A stretch of 64,000 nt of DNA from Afipia birgiae 34632 (GTDB lineage: Bacteria; Pseudomonadota; Alphaproteobacteria; Rhizobiales; Xanthobacteraceae): the NCBI RefSeq assembly GCF_000308295.2, contig NZ_HG326653.1, positions 241,873 to 305,872 on the forward strand, read 5' to 3'. Below the pieces are notes generated by a model. That model did not search any database and was not told the origin of the DNA. It saw nothing but the letters and a program-made list of their open reading frames with translations. Position numbers and translations under genes: made by a program. Shown here in pieces: positions 9,113 to 18,240 of this stretch. Position 1 is the first letter of the stretch. Each line of letters opens with the position of its first letter.

Positions 9113-10087
9113 TCAGGCGCTTGCGCGCCGCGTGAAATCGCCACTGGCTTCGGCAAACTCCGCCTTCAGGCGCTCGACCAGTTCCGCCACCGGCGGCACG
9201 TCGGTGATCTGGCCGATGCCCTGCCCCGAGCCCCAGATATCCCGCCAGGCCTTGACCTTCATATTGCCGCCGGAACCGAAGTTCATCTTCGTCTTGTCGG
9301 CGACGGGCAGATTATTCGGATCGAGACCCGCAGCCGCGATCGAGGGGCCGAGATAGTTGCCGTGAACGCCGGTGAACAGGTTGGTATAGACCGTGTCATG
9401 GGCAGCGTAGTCGGTCAGCGCCTTCTTGTAAGCGGGATCGGCATTGGCCTCGACGGTGGCGATGAAACGCGTGCCCATGTAGGCCATGTCGGCACCGAGC
9501 GCGAGCGCGGACGCAATGCCCCAGCCGTCGGAGATCGCACCCGACAGCAGAATGGTACCCTTGAACCACTGCTTCACTTCACGCACCAGCGCGAAGGGCG
9601 ACAACGTTCCGGCATGGCCACCCGCGCCGGCGCAGACCAGAATGAGGCCGTCGACACCCTGCTCCGCCGCCTTGCGCGCGTGCTTCACGTTGATGACGTC
9701 GTGAAACACCACGCCGCCATAGGAATGCGCCGCATCGACGATCTCGGACGGCGGACGCAACGAGGTGATGATGATCGGAACCTTATGCTTCACGCAGGTT
9801 TCCATGTCCTTCATCAACCGGTCGTTGGAGGCGTGGCAGATCTGGTTGACCGCGTAAGGGGCAACTTTCTTGTCCGAATTCTGCGCTTGATATTCGCCGA
9901 GTTCATCCTCGATCTGCGTCAGCCACTCGCCGAGCTTCTCGACCGGCCGCGCATTCAGCGCCGGGAACGAACCGACGATGCCAGCCTTGCATTGCGCGAT
10001 CACGAGTTCGGGACCCGACACGATAAAGAGCGGCGATCCAAGAACGGGAAGTTCGAGCGTACCGGTGAGCGAAGCTGGAAGCGGCAT
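9113..10087 (-). CDS. Nitronate monooxygenase / 2-nitropropane dioxygenase-like FMN enzyme
   Basis: A 324-residue TIM-barrel FMN protein. PVLGSPLFIVSGPELVIAQ near the N-terminus and CAGAGGHAGT in mid-barrel are typical of the NMO family, which oxidises alkyl nitronates or propionate 3-nitronate to the carbonyl compound and nitrite; several relatives have unknown substrates. The start at 10087 is chosen because CAGGA precedes it at 9 bases; the reading frame extends 21 codons upstream without a ribosome site. It is the first gene of the minus-strand operon and is divergent from a LysR gene with 94 bases between starts, so that regulator is the likely controller. Confidence 0.88.
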   Translation of the reverse strand: MPLPASLTGTLELPVLGSPLFIVSGPELVIAQCKAGIVGSFPALNARPVEKLGEWLTQIEDELGEYQAQNSDKKVAPYAVNQICHASNDRLMKDMETCVKHKVPIIITSLRPPSEIVDAAHSYGGVVFHDVINVKHARKAAEQGVDGLILVCAGAGGHAGTLSPFALVREVKQWFKGTILLSGAISDGWGIASALALGADMAYMGTRFIATVEANADPAYKKALTDYAAHDTVYTNLFTGVHGNYLGPSIAAAGLDPNNLPVADKTKMNFGSGGNMKVKAWRDIWGSGQGIGQITDVPPVAELVERLKAEFAEASGDFTRRASA

Positions 10088-10151
10088 CGGATTTTTCCTG
10101 CGTTGAATGTGAGCGACGATAACATCTTGACCTGCCCCCCAAATCTCCAAT

Positions 10152-10182
10152 ATTGAACAGTTGCGATATCAGGATTGAACAG
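10152..10182. promoter_or_regulatory. Direct repeat ATTGAACAG x2, candidate LysR operator
   Basis: Nine-base direct repeats at 10152-10160 and 10174-10182 are 22 bases apart, two helical turns, in the divergent LysR/nitronate monooxygenase promoter. The second copy runs into the GTG start of the LysR gene. A regulator binding site is inference. Confidence 0.4.
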
Positions 10183-11084
10183 TGATGGATTGGGATCTTT
10201 GCCGGACCTTCATCGCCGTCGCCGACTCCGGCAGCTATCTTGGCGCCGCCCGCCGATTACGCTCGAGTCATCCAACGGTTGGTCGCGAAATCGCGGCGCT
10301 GGAAGCTCAACTCGGGACCAAACTGTTTGTCCGCTCCAATGACGGCCTGGTGCTGACGGCGCAGGGGCGCCGATTCCGCGAGCATACAGGGGCGATGGAG
10401 GCGGCTGCGCTGCGGGCCGAAGCCGCAGTGTCCGCCACGGGCACGAAGGCGAGAGGGCAGGTCAAGTTCTCGATCGGTCCGACGCTGGCGGCCTACTGGC
10501 TGATGCCGCACATGGCGTCATTCATCGAGACCCATCCCGACGTCCAGATCGAGTTCGTCACCCACCCGTTCCCGGTGAGCGTGCGCAAGCGCGAGGCAGA
10601 CATCGTGTTGCGCATCTATCAAAGCGGCGACGAGAATCTGGTCGGCCGCAAGATCGCGCGCCTCGGTGTCGGCTTCTATGCGTCGCGCGATTACGCCGCT
10701 CGCCGCCCGCTGCCCGCGCACCGCGACGACTGGAAGCACCACAGTGTCGTCGGCTTCGCGGACCGGGCCTCGAACGCCGAACTCGGACGCTGGAGCGATC
10801 ATGTCGCGCGGCAGGCATCTGTGGTGATGCGGTGCTCATCGCAGGCTGACATGCTGGCCGCCGTCCGTGCCGGGATCGGCATCTGTGCGATGTCCTGCAT
10901 CGTCGGCGATGCGCATGACGACCTGATCCGCGTAGCGCCGCAAAAGCTGGCTGGCATTTCGGACATCTGGCTGCTGGCGCATCCCGACCTGATCGATCTG
11001 CCACCGGTCCGCGCCATTATCAATTTTGTCACGCAACGCTCCCGCGCCGACCGCGAAATTCTCAGCGGCGCCGCAAAGGCATGA
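10182..11084 (+). CDS. LysR-family transcriptional regulator
   Basis: A 300-residue LTTR: winged helix-turn-helix at about 1-60 (SGSYLGAARRLRSSHPTVGR, with the usual GAARRL-type recognition region) and a C-terminal effector-binding domain from about 90. The start is GTG at 10182 or the ATG three bases on. Because it is divergent from the nitronate monooxygenase-ABC receptor-acyl-CoA synthetase operon, the family's normal arrangement predicts that it controls that operon and itself. The inducer is unknown but may be a substrate or intermediate of the pathway. Confidence 0.92.
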   Translation: MMDWDLCRTFIAVADSGSYLGAARRLRSSHPTVGREIAALEAQLGTKLFVRSNDGLVLTAQGRRFREHTGAMEAAALRAEAAVSATGTKARGQVKFSIGPTLAAYWLMPHMASFIETHPDVQIEFVTHPFPVSVRKREADIVLRIYQSGDENLVGRKIARLGVGFYASRDYAARRPLPAHRDDWKHHSVVGFADRASNAELGRWSDHVARQASVVMRCSSQADMLAAVRAGIGICAMSCIVGDAHDDLIRVAPQKLAGISDIWLLAHPDLIDLPPVRAIINFVTQRSRADREILSGAAKA

Positions 11085-11243
11085 AACGCGTGATGGATAA
11101 AAACCCTGTAAATCAATTGTCTTTTATTTGAACCGCCGCATTGCCTGCGAGCTTCAATCCAGCGCAAGGTATGCCCCCTGCCGCCAACGGCGCGGCTACA
11201 GCACGCGTTCACAAGCAAGAATCAATTATCACGGGAGATCACA

Positions 11244-12374
11244 ATGGGTTTCGAGGGACTTCAGCTTCGCTCCTTGATCAGGAAGAGCGGTGAACTCGAA
11301 CTATCGCTCGCCAAGGTCAAAATTCCCGAGCCGGCCGCCGACGAAGTCATCGTCCGGGTCGAGGGCTCTCCAATCAACCCTTCCGATCTGGGCCTGCTTG
11401 TGGGCGCGGCCGATATGACGACCGCCAAATCGTCCGGCACCAATGATAATCCGGTCGTGACGGCAACCGTCCCGGAGTCGTTGATGCGGGCGATGGCGGG
11501 TCGCCTCGATGAATCGATGCCGGTCGGAAATGAAGGCGCCGGTGTTGTCGTCGCGGCCGGAAGCTCCAGCAGAGCGCAGTCAATGATCGGCAAAATGGTC
11601 GCCATGATCGGCGGCGCCATGTACGCGCAGTACCGCTGTATCAAGGCCGCTGACTGCCTTGTGCTTCCCGATGGAACGACAGCCGCGGAAGGCGCTTCGT
11701 GCTTCGTCAATCCACTGACATCCCTGGGGATGACAGAGACCATGCGGCGTGAGGGACACAAGGCGCTCGTGCACACGGCAGCGGCGTCAAATCTCGGTCA
11801 GATGCTGAACAAGATTTGCCTCACGGACGGCATCGGCCTCGTCAACATCGTGCGCAATGCCGAGCAGGAAGCAATCCTCCGCAAGATCGGCGCGACCTAC
11901 GTCTGCAATTCTACCAGCGCAACTTTCATGGAAGACCTGACGCAAGCATTGGTGGCGACAGGCGCGACGCTGGCATTCGACGCCATCGGCGGCGGCAAGC
12001 TGGCGGGCCAGATCCTGACCTGCATGGAAGCGGCCGCCAACAAGACCGCCAAGGTCTACAGCCGATATGGCTCGACCGTTCACAAGCAGGTCTACATTTA
12101 CGGCGGCCTCGATACACGCCCGACAGAAATCAACCGCAGCTTCGGGATGGCTTGGGGCATCGGCGGCTGGCTGCTGTTCCCGTTCCTGCAGAAAATAGGA
12201 CCGGCGGAAGCGCAGAAGTTGCGCGAACGCGTAGCCGCGGAACTCAAGACCACCTTCGCCAGCCATTACACTCAGGTCGTGTCGCTGCAGGAAGCGCTGC
12301 AGCTCTCAAACATCGCTGCCTACGGCAAGCGCGCAACGGGCGAGAAATTTCTTATCAATCCGAACAAGGCTTGA
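11244..12374 (+). CDS. MDR-family alcohol dehydrogenase / quinone-oxidoreductase-like protein
   Basis: A 376-residue medium-chain dehydrogenase/reductase. A GroES-like domain (DEVIVRVEGSPINPSDLGLL near 32-51) is followed by a nucleotide-binding Rossmann domain (KALVHTAAASNLGQMLNKIC) and a C-terminal segment that closes the first domain. I see no four-cysteine structural zinc lobe, so it is closer to zinc-independent quinone reductase/crotonyl-CoA reductase-like members. It has its own upstream region (GGGAG before the ATG) and is followed by a strong hairpin terminator. Substrate unknown. Confidence 0.88.
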   Translation: MGFEGLQLRSLIRKSGELELSLAKVKIPEPAADEVIVRVEGSPINPSDLGLLVGAADMTTAKSSGTNDNPVVTATVPESLMRAMAGRLDESMPVGNEGAGVVVAAGSSSRAQSMIGKMVAMIGGAMYAQYRCIKAADCLVLPDGTTAAEGASCFVNPLTSLGMTETMRREGHKALVHTAAASNLGQMLNKICLTDGIGLVNIVRNAEQEAILRKIGATYVCNSTSATFMEDLTQALVATGATLAFDAIGGGKLAGQILTCMEAAANKTAKVYSRYGSTVHKQVYIYGGLDTRPTEINRSFGMAWGIGGWLLFPFLQKIGPAEAQKLRERVAAELKTTFASHYTQVVSLQEALQLSNIAAYGKRATGEKFLINPNKA

Positions 12375-12439
12375 TGGGTTGCGCAGCCCGCCGAAGACGG
12401 ACTGCGTCGATATGCGCCGACGTGAGAAGCTCAACAAAA

Positions 12440-12463
12440 AAGGCCCCGGTTATCCGGGGCCTT
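12440..12463. terminator. Bidirectional rho-independent terminator
   Basis: A perfect 10-base stem AAGGCCCCGG / CCGGGGCCTT around a TTAT loop lies between the convergent dehydrogenase and outer membrane protein genes, with A-rich sequence on the left and a T-rich tract on the right. It would stop transcription from both sides. Confidence 0.85.
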
Positions 12464-12485
12464 AAGTTTGTCTGGAGAAAACTTA

Positions 12486-13214
12486 TTAGTACTTCGCGAC
12501 GACCGGGCCACCCCAGTTGAAGCGATAGTTGACGCCAACCTTCACAGTGTGGAGGTCGTCCTTGTAGGACAGCGCCCGAGCGCCAACATTGGTGTAGGCG
12601 ACGTTGGTGGTGTCGAAGTTGTAGTACTGGTACTCAACCTTCGCCGACCATGCGGGAGCGAACATGTACTCCAGACCGCCACCGACGGTGTAGCCGGTCG
12701 ATTCGCGGCTGGCGACGGCCGGCAGGAAGCCAGCGGTTGCAGCAAGACCGTTGTTGTCACGGAACGCGACACCGCCCTTGGCGTAGATCAGGCCCGGACC
12801 CCAAGTGTAACCGAGGCGACCGGTGACCGAAGCGAGCCAGTCGGAACGATCACGGAGCGAGTTCACGCCGCTGGTGAAGGTGCGGTCGCTGTTCGACAGG
12901 CCGGAAATCTGGCCTTCGATACCAACCAGCCAGTTCGGAGCGAACTGGTAGTCAGCGCCGATCTGGCCACCGCCGAGGAACGCTGCGTCACGGTTGGTGC
13001 CGACGAGGGTCGGGTCGGTAGTGGTGAAGCCGTTGTCACCACCGAAAGCGGCGCCGATGTGCACACCGGCGTAGAAGCCGGTCCAGTTGTAAATTGGCGC
13101 AGGCGCGTAAACGGGCGCCTTGGTGTAGGTGCGAGCCGGCAAGTCGGCAGCGACCGAAGCGGTGGAAGCCAGAACGGCAGCCGAGAAAGCCAGCAGTGCG
13201 GAACGATAACCCAT
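12486..13214 (-). CDS. Outer membrane beta-barrel protein (Omp25/RopB-like)
   Basis: A 242-residue outer membrane protein. A signal peptide ending SVAAD (about 22) precedes a proline/tyrosine-rich linker (TYTKAPVYAPAPIYNWTGFY) that is the hallmark of the Rhizobiales Omp25/Omp31/RopB family. Alternating amphipathic strands follow (GGGLEYMFAPAWSAKVEYQY), ending VGVNYRFNWGGPVVAKY with an aromatic-rich last strand. These are eight-stranded barrels that are abundant structural surface proteins. The ATG at 13214 is preceded by GGGGAGAAAAGAG; the ATG-like codon five residues upstream is less well placed. Confidence 0.92.
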   Translation of the reverse strand: MGYRSALLAFSAAVLASTASVAADLPARTYTKAPVYAPAPIYNWTGFYAGVHIGAAFGGDNGFTTTDPTLVGTNRDAAFLGGGQIGADYQFAPNWLVGIEGQISGLSNSDRTFTSGVNSLRDRSDWLASVTGRLGYTWGPGLIYAKGGVAFRDNNGLAATAGFLPAVASRESTGYTVGGGLEYMFAPAWSAKVEYQYYNFDTTNVAYTNVGARALSYKDDLHTVKVGVNYRFNWGGPVVAKY

Positions 13215-13781
13215 CTCTTTTCTCCCCATGTTGAGTTGGGCGGACCCTATCGGCCTCCCAGTTAACGAGAAATGGACGACGGGCCGGATGGTTTCCTTCT
13301 AGGGGCCTCGCGGGATGCATTCTCTTCCAGCGTGACAAAAAAGAGACTCCGGCGGCCGATTCCGAAAGGAACCGTTAAGCATAACGTGGTGCACCCCTCC
13401 ACCTTGCATTTCCTGGCGGCGAAATCCCCGTCCTGCGTAGTCTAGGCCGCAGCGTTTAGTTGTCGTCGCGGCTCTGTGTTCCGTCCCCACATGGCTTGGA
13501 CTCCCTTGTGGCTGGGACGAGGAAACAAGCCCGCGGCCTGACCGTTTCGGATAAAGCGATTTTGGCTAAGCTTGAGTCAGGATGCTTTCAGGGAGTCGGT
13601 GGCTTGTCGCAACCGGCCAGCCGAGAGCTTTGGAAATTCTGGCCCGGATCAGAAGGGCCCGCTCCCACGGATCTGATCCCGCAGATCATCCGTCGAGAAA
13701 CTTTGTTGCGCAAGGTTTAAGCGCGCGCGATAACCAACGGGTTGCCCGCGACAGCACAGACCGCATCCGGGAGTGCATCAA
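13215..13781. other. Intergenic region, no gene supported
   Basis: The 567 bases between the outer membrane protein and the YheT hydrolase hold short open frames on both strands, but none has family-like composition or a good ribosome site. The long leader of the outer membrane protein gene is presumably in the first part. I recognise no RNA gene. Confidence 0.5.
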
Positions 13782-14804
13782 ATGACGCTCGGTTCAATAA
13801 CCCGCGAGACTTCAACGCAAGTCGATTTCCCAAGGTTTGAAGCGGGCGCCCCTTGGTGGGGCGGCCACCTTCAAACCATCGTCGGTGCATTCCCCACAAC
13901 AAGTACGCGTGATCTTGACCAGTACCCTGCCGAGCGATTGTTCGCCGCCGTTCCCGATGGCACGGGCGACAGCATGGTTGCAACGCTCCATCGTCCGATC
14001 CACTCGGACATCAACCGATGCGTGGTGTTGCTAATCCATGGAGTCAGCGGCAGCGAAGATAGCAGCTACATTCTGCGGTCAGCGGCTTACTTCCTGAATC
14101 TCGGCTATCCCGTTTTGCGAGCCAACCTGCGGGGCGCCGGTCCGTCCCGGCCGCTCTGCAAGCTTCAATACAACGCGGGCACAACTGACGATCTGGTTCA
14201 TCTGGTGTCCATGGTGCCAGCGGATTTGCGGTCCAACGGAGTCGTAGCGATGGGCTACTCCTTGGGCGCGAATGTGCTGATGAAGTTTCTGGGCGAGCGC
14301 GGCTCTTCATCGCCTATAGGAGCCGCTGTTGCAGTGTCCTCTCCCCTTGATCTATCGACAGTGTCTCGTCGGCTCATGCGGTGGGATAACGCGCTGTTTC
14401 AATTCGCGATCCTTTCCCAACTGAGAAAGGAAAGCGTCAAGCCCGCCGCGGAGCTTTCAGAGCCGGAAAGGGATGCGGTTCTCAGGACTCGCACTGTTTG
14501 GGATTTCGACCAGACTTTTACCGCACCCCGCAACGGTTTTGGTGGTGCGGAGGACTATTATACACGCTCGTCCTGCGGTCCATTTCTCGAGCACATAACC
14601 GTGCCTGTTCTGATGATCTATGCATCAGATGATCCGATAGTCCCGAACGACGCCTATCTTCAGTACAGGTGGGACAGAAATCCGAAACTAACCCGGTTGC
14701 TTTCGCAATCCGGAGGCCACTGCGGATTTCGGGGAGCCGATCGCCGTGTCTACTGGCATGATGTATGTGCCGCCCGATTTCTGAAGAACATCGAACAGTT
14801 CTAG
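13782..14804 (+). CDS. YheT-family alpha/beta-fold hydrolase
   Basis: A 340-residue alpha/beta hydrolase. The N-terminal APWWGGHLQTI is the diagnostic signature of the YheT/ABHD1-3 family. LLIHGVSGS is the oxyanion-hole strand, GYSLGANV has the nucleophile Ser160, YASDDPIVP carries the acid, and SGGHCGF the histidine. Family members are membrane-associated esterases or lipases of uncertain substrate. The ATG at 13782 is preceded by GGGAG at 8 bases; a GTG at 13773 is possible. The gene stands alone between two gene-poor spacers. Confidence 0.9.
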   Translation: MTLGSITRETSTQVDFPRFEAGAPWWGGHLQTIVGAFPTTSTRDLDQYPAERLFAAVPDGTGDSMVATLHRPIHSDINRCVVLLIHGVSGSEDSSYILRSAAYFLNLGYPVLRANLRGAGPSRPLCKLQYNAGTTDDLVHLVSMVPADLRSNGVVAMGYSLGANVLMKFLGERGSSSPIGAAVAVSSPLDLSTVSRRLMRWDNALFQFAILSQLRKESVKPAAELSEPERDAVLRTRTVWDFDQTFTAPRNGFGGAEDYYTRSSCGPFLEHITVPVLMIYASDDPIVPNDAYLQYRWDRNPKLTRLLSQSGGHCGFRGADRRVYWHDVCAARFLKNIEQF

Positions 14805-15103
14805 GCGGGATGCTTGACGGCAGGATTACTGGCGGGCCGTGCGGGAGCCGGATGAGAACTACCTCTACGCTATAGTCCTCCAAAGCTCGCCTAAATGACC
14901 CTCCGCAGCATCGACGGCCAGTTTGCTTCCGTTCGCTCGTGCGGACAAAGGACCAGCCATGCAAATCACGAAGTGGTCCTTGGATACGCCGTTAATGCGA
15001 TGCCTGCCGGCGGCAGTATCGGATTTCTCTAGACGTCGAACAGCACTCGGACTTACGTCGAAAAGCAGAATAGGACGGGTTTCCACAGCCTCGGCCGTTC
15101 ACG
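14805..15103. other. Intergenic region, nothing recognised
   Basis: About 300 bases between the convergent hydrolase and methyltransferase genes. Open frames of 70 residues or so exist on the minus strand but match nothing I know and lack convincing starts. Confidence 0.4.
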
Positions 15104-15739
15104 TCACCTCTTGCGGGCCACGATGTAAGGACGGTTGTCGTTGCCCTTCGTTGCGTGGCTTTCAGTGGCCAGAATGTCGAAGCCTGCGGCACATATATGC
15201 TGGCTCAGGTCCGCCGCCCGAAAGACGGCTGCATAGGGTGCCTTGCCGATCACGCGCATCGCGGGCAAGGCAACCCGGATGAGTGGGTTCATATCCCCGA
15301 CACAGGGTGTCTTGGAGATGAACAAGCCTTTCGCTGCAAGTAAGGCGTGGATGCGGCGCAGTGTGCCAGGCAGATCGCGGACGAGATGGAGATAGTTGAA
15401 TCCCAGAACCGCGTTAAACTGTGCCGCGTCAGGCGTAAGCGCTTCTGCGCTCGCGGTCCGGAAGACAAGGGCTGGAACGGGGCTAGCGGCGTATTTCTCA
15501 TTGGCAATTGCGATCATTCCAGCGGAAATATCCGTCGCAAGATAGCCTTGAACATAGCCCGCGAGCCCGAGCGCCGTTGTTCCTGTTCCGCAGCCCAGTT
15601 CCAACACCCTGTCGCTCGATCCCAACAGAGCGCGGGTCCGATCCAGCGTGCGCTCATATCCGGCCTTATCCGCAATCGCACCCATGGCGTACTTCCGTGA
15701 AGTCCGGTCCCAAAAACGGGCGTCGCTTGCTATGCTCAT
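15104..15739 (-). CDS. Class I SAM-dependent methyltransferase
   Basis: A 211-residue methyltransferase with Methyltransf_11/25-type motifs: VLELGCGTGTTALGL at about 45-59 (SAM motif I), YLATDISAGMIAIANEKY with the acidic residue that binds the ribose hydroxyls, and FNAVLGFNYLHLV (motif IV). Arrangement and size suit a small-molecule (UbiE-like) methyltransferase; the acceptor is unknown. The ATG at 15739 is preceded by GAGGAAG, so the 15 codons upstream are excluded. It is the last gene before the tRNA-Ser-derived repeat that marks the proposed island border. Confidence 0.9.
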   Translation of the reverse strand: MSIASDARFWDRTSRKYAMGAIADKAGYERTLDRTRALLGSSDRVLELGCGTGTTALGLAGYVQGYLATDISAGMIAIANEKYAASPVPALVFRTASAEALTPDAAQFNAVLGFNYLHLVRDLPGTLRRIHALLAAKGLFISKTPCVGDMNPLIRVALPAMRVIGKAPYAAVFRAADLSQHICAAGFDILATESHATKGNDNRPYIVARKR

Positions 15740-15893
15740 GTTGGTTGCTTCCTCAGATCGCGACCTTGCCTTATTCGGCATCAATAAGGTCGCAGGCGAA
15801 GCCGTGTCCGCTCAGGTCAGGCCCCGCAGAAGCTCGTGCGGTTATCGGCGGTGATTGGGCGTTGTCTCGCAGAATATCGGGCAATCCGCAGGC

Positions 15894-15907
15894 TGGCGGA
15901 GAGAGCG
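15894..15907. repeat. Candidate attL: copy of the tRNA-Ser(GGA) 3' end
   Basis: TGGCGGAGAGAGCG is identical, in the same orientation, to 48978-48991, which is the 3' terminus (including CCA) of the complete tRNA-Ser gene. It lies about 160 bases from a tyrosine integrase start and at a composition change. A duplicated tRNA 3' end is the usual scar of island integration. Its use as an att site is inference. Confidence 0.7.
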
Positions 15908-16034
15908 TCCGCTGATAGATGTTCGGCCGCGGTTGTCGACGTTCGCAGATAATAGTTATATATTTGATTTATATGAGTTATTTGCATTCTTTTCGCCTCT
16001 GTTCCTTACTGTTCAACCCAATGCGCAAAGCTCT

Positions 16035-16056
16035 ACGGGGACAGTTTGTGGGACGA
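16035..16056 (+). repeat. Possible integrase arm-type site, left copy
   Basis: GGGGACAGTTTGTGGGACG just before the integrase gene resembles GGGGCAACTTGTGGGACG at 26207-26225, at the other end of the AT-rich segment (10 bases TTGTGGGACG identical, same orientation). It could be an integrase binding or attachment sequence. Weak evidence. Confidence 0.3.
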
Positions 16057-16937
16057 GGAGAAACTTAAATTGGGATATTCAAGAGAAAGATTGAAAGCGC
16101 TGACCGTTAGCCGTTTGACCGTTAAGCCTGGCCTGCACGCCGACGGCGGGGGCCTTTGTCTGAGAGTATCTTCGCCGACTGCTTGCTCTTGGGTTTATCG
16201 GTACATGATGAACAAGCGAGCTCGGGAAATGGGACTTGGAAAATATCCCGATGTCACGCTTGCAGATGCAAGGGAACGTGCTTCCGAAGCTCGGAAGCTC
16301 AGAGCTCAGGGACGAGATCCAATTGACGAAAGACTTTCTGAAAAGCTGCGCAGAGCAACCGAAGCGGCGAAAGCCGTGACGTTTGAGGCGGCCGCTCACT
16401 CCTACATCGAGAGCAACCGACAGGGCTGGAAAAATGCAAAGCATGCTGCGCAGTGGCGAGCTACAATAGAAACTTACGTGTTACCCACCATGGGGAAGGT
16501 TTCAGTCCAAGAAATTGATGTTGCCATGGTGTTAAAGGCAATAGAGCCGATTTGGATGTCCAAGCCTGAGACGGCCAGTCGTGTTCGTGGCAGAATCGAA
16601 GCGATTTTAGATTGGGCAAAGGCTAGAGGCTTTCGCGTCGGCGAAAACCCTGCCCGCTGGCGTGGGCACCTCGATAAAATTCTGCCCCAGAGATCCAAAA
16701 TTATGCGAGTGAAACATCACTCTGCTTTGCCGTTTTCTGAATTGCAGACTTTTATGCAAAATTTGAGGTCTCATGACGGGACCTCGGCATTGGCGTTCGA
16801 ATTTGCCATTTTGACGGCAGCACGAACCGGAGAGGTGTTGGGTGCTCGATGGTCTGAGATCAATCTTGCTGGTGGCGTTTGGACCGTGCCAGCGGAGAGG
16901 ATGAAAGCGGGCCGAGAGCATCGAGCGCCACTTTCGA

Positions 16938-16941
16938 CTAG
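16938..16941. repeat. Target-site duplication CTAG, left copy
   Basis: CTAG flanks the IS on both sides (right copy 18241-18244) and fits the YTAR target preference of the IS5 subgroup. Confidence 0.85.
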
Positions 16942-18240
16942 CAGTCTGCTGAAAAACCTCGAAATAGAGAGTTTTCGTATTCTCGCCGGTCGTTCGGTCG
17001 TTGTTGGGGCGGCGCGGGTGGAGTTGGATGTAATTTTCTAGTCTGGTGTTGGGGTGTACCCTGACGCGGGGTGGCTAAGCGGCAAGCAGTTTGGGAATGC
17101 GGATCAGGTTATAGGCGATCAGATTGAGCAGGAAGTCGGCGGCGACGCGAGCGATGCCACGATGTTTGGTCTTGCGCATGGTCCCATGCTGCTTGCCCCA
17201 TCCGAAGATGCACTCGACCATCGCCCGGCGTGATTGCGACATGCCATATCCTGGATGCCGCGTGGTTCGTTCGTCGATGGCGCTGTTGCGGTTCTTGCCG
17301 GTTTTGGTGACGGCCTGGTTCTGTGTCACATGCGGCGTCACGCCGATGGCGCGAAGATTGGCGACATGATCGGCCGTATCGTACGCCTTGTCCTCACCGG
17401 CCGTGATGCGGCGGCCTGCGGCTTTGCGTCTCGCCTTCAGCATGGTCTCCGAAGCCCGGCGTTCGGCGGTGCCATTGGCATGCGTGACCCTGCCGGCCAC
17501 CGCCAGCCCATGCCGGTTCTCCATGGTGGCGTGGCCCATATAGCAAAGCTTGGCCTCCCGTCCGGCTGCCTTGCGATAAAGCCTGCTGTCCGGGTCGCTG
17601 GTGCTCGCATGGGTGTCGTTCTTGCGCTTCTGGCCGTGGAAGTTGGCGCCATCATCATCGTCGCCGCTACCGTCCTTGGGGCGAAAGCTTTTCTGCGAAG
17701 CCCAGGCTTCGATCAGCGTTCCGTCCACCGAAAAATGCTCGTCCGACAGCAGCGGCTTGACCTGCGGATGGTTCAGAAGCCTGGTCATGAACTTCGTGAA
17801 CACATCGCCGTTCTGCAGCCGCTCCCGGTTCTTGGTGAAGGTGGTCGGGTCCCAGACCGGATCGTCCGGCGACAGTCCCACGAACCAGCGGTACAAAAGA
17901 TTGTAGTCCAGTTGCTCCATCAACTGGCGTTCCGAGCGGATGCCGTAGAACACCTGCAGCAGCAAGGCGCTCAGCAATTGCTCCGGAGGGATCGAAGGAC
18001 GTCCCTCGCTGGCGTAGAGCCTCCCAAGGCTGCGGTTCAAATCACTCAAAACATCCCGGACAAGTTCCCGCACCTTCCGCAGCGGATGGTTCGCCGGCAC
18101 ACGCTTATCCGGCGCGATGTACGAAAATAGGCCGCCCTGATCCGTAAACCTGCCCCGCATGATCATCTCTCCGCCGATTCGAGATGATAAAAGTGAATCA
18201 TCAAGCCTCCTCCGTGGCGAGGGGGTTCTTCAGCAGACTG
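16942..18240 (-). mobile_element. IS5-family insertion sequence (1299 bp) in the integrase gene
   Basis: The ends are CAGTCTGCTGAAAAACC on the left and, on the opposite strand, CAGTCTGCTGAAGAACC on the right, a 17-base terminal inverted repeat with one mismatch. Flanking CTAG duplications show a simple insertion. One intact transposase gene fills it. Because the ends, duplication and interrupted gene are all clean, the insertion appears recent. Confidence 0.92.
17075..18166 (-). CDS. IS5-family transposase
   Basis: A 363-residue DDE transposase. The N-terminal DUF772 segment (FTDQGGLFSYIAPDKRVPAN) is followed by HFSVDGTLIEAWAS with the first catalytic aspartate, a charged spacer rich in Asp and Lys, GEDKAYDTADHV with the second aspartate, and RRAMVECIFGWGK with the glutamate. 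Length and layout are normal for the single-frame IS5 subgroup, so the element may still move. It lies antisense to the integrase it interrupts; the start is ATG at 18166 or the ATG two codons later. Confidence 0.92.
   Translation of the reverse strand: MIMRGRFTDQGGLFSYIAPDKRVPANHPLRKVRELVRDVLSDLNRSLGRLYASEGRPSIPPEQLLSALLLQVFYGIRSERQLMEQLDYNLLYRWFVGLSPDDPVWDPTTFTKNRERLQNGDVFTKFMTRLLNHPQVKPLLSDEHFSVDGTLIEAWASQKSFRPKDGSGDDDDGANFHGQKRKNDTHASTSDPDSRLYRKAAGREAKLCYMGHATMENRHGLAVAGRVTHANGTAERRASETMLKARRKAAGRRITAGEDKAYDTADHVANLRAIGVTPHVTQNQAVTKTGKNRNSAIDERTTRHPGYGMSQSRRAMVECIFGWGKQHGTMRKTKHRGIARVAADFLLNLIAYNLIRIPKLLAA

Larger units (their letters stand above)
15740..16069. other. Island border region, no gene
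   Basis: Runs from the methyltransferase promoter through the 14-bp tRNA-like repeat into visibly AT-rich sequence leading to the integrase. The change of composition falls at about 15.95 kb. No convincing gene is present. Confidence 0.5.

Noticed and set aside
13299-13490. 63-codon minus-strand frame upstream of the outer membrane protein
   Set aside because: No ribosome site, no family-like features, and it sits in a leader region.
14865-15086. 73-codon minus-strand frame between the hydrolase and methyltransferase genes
   Set aside because: Sequence not recognisable and composition like the other frames; kept as intergenic.
15508-15915. 135-codon plus-strand frame across the methyltransferase start and candidate attL
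   Set aside because: Antisense to a real gene and ends in the tRNA-derived repeat; a shadow.
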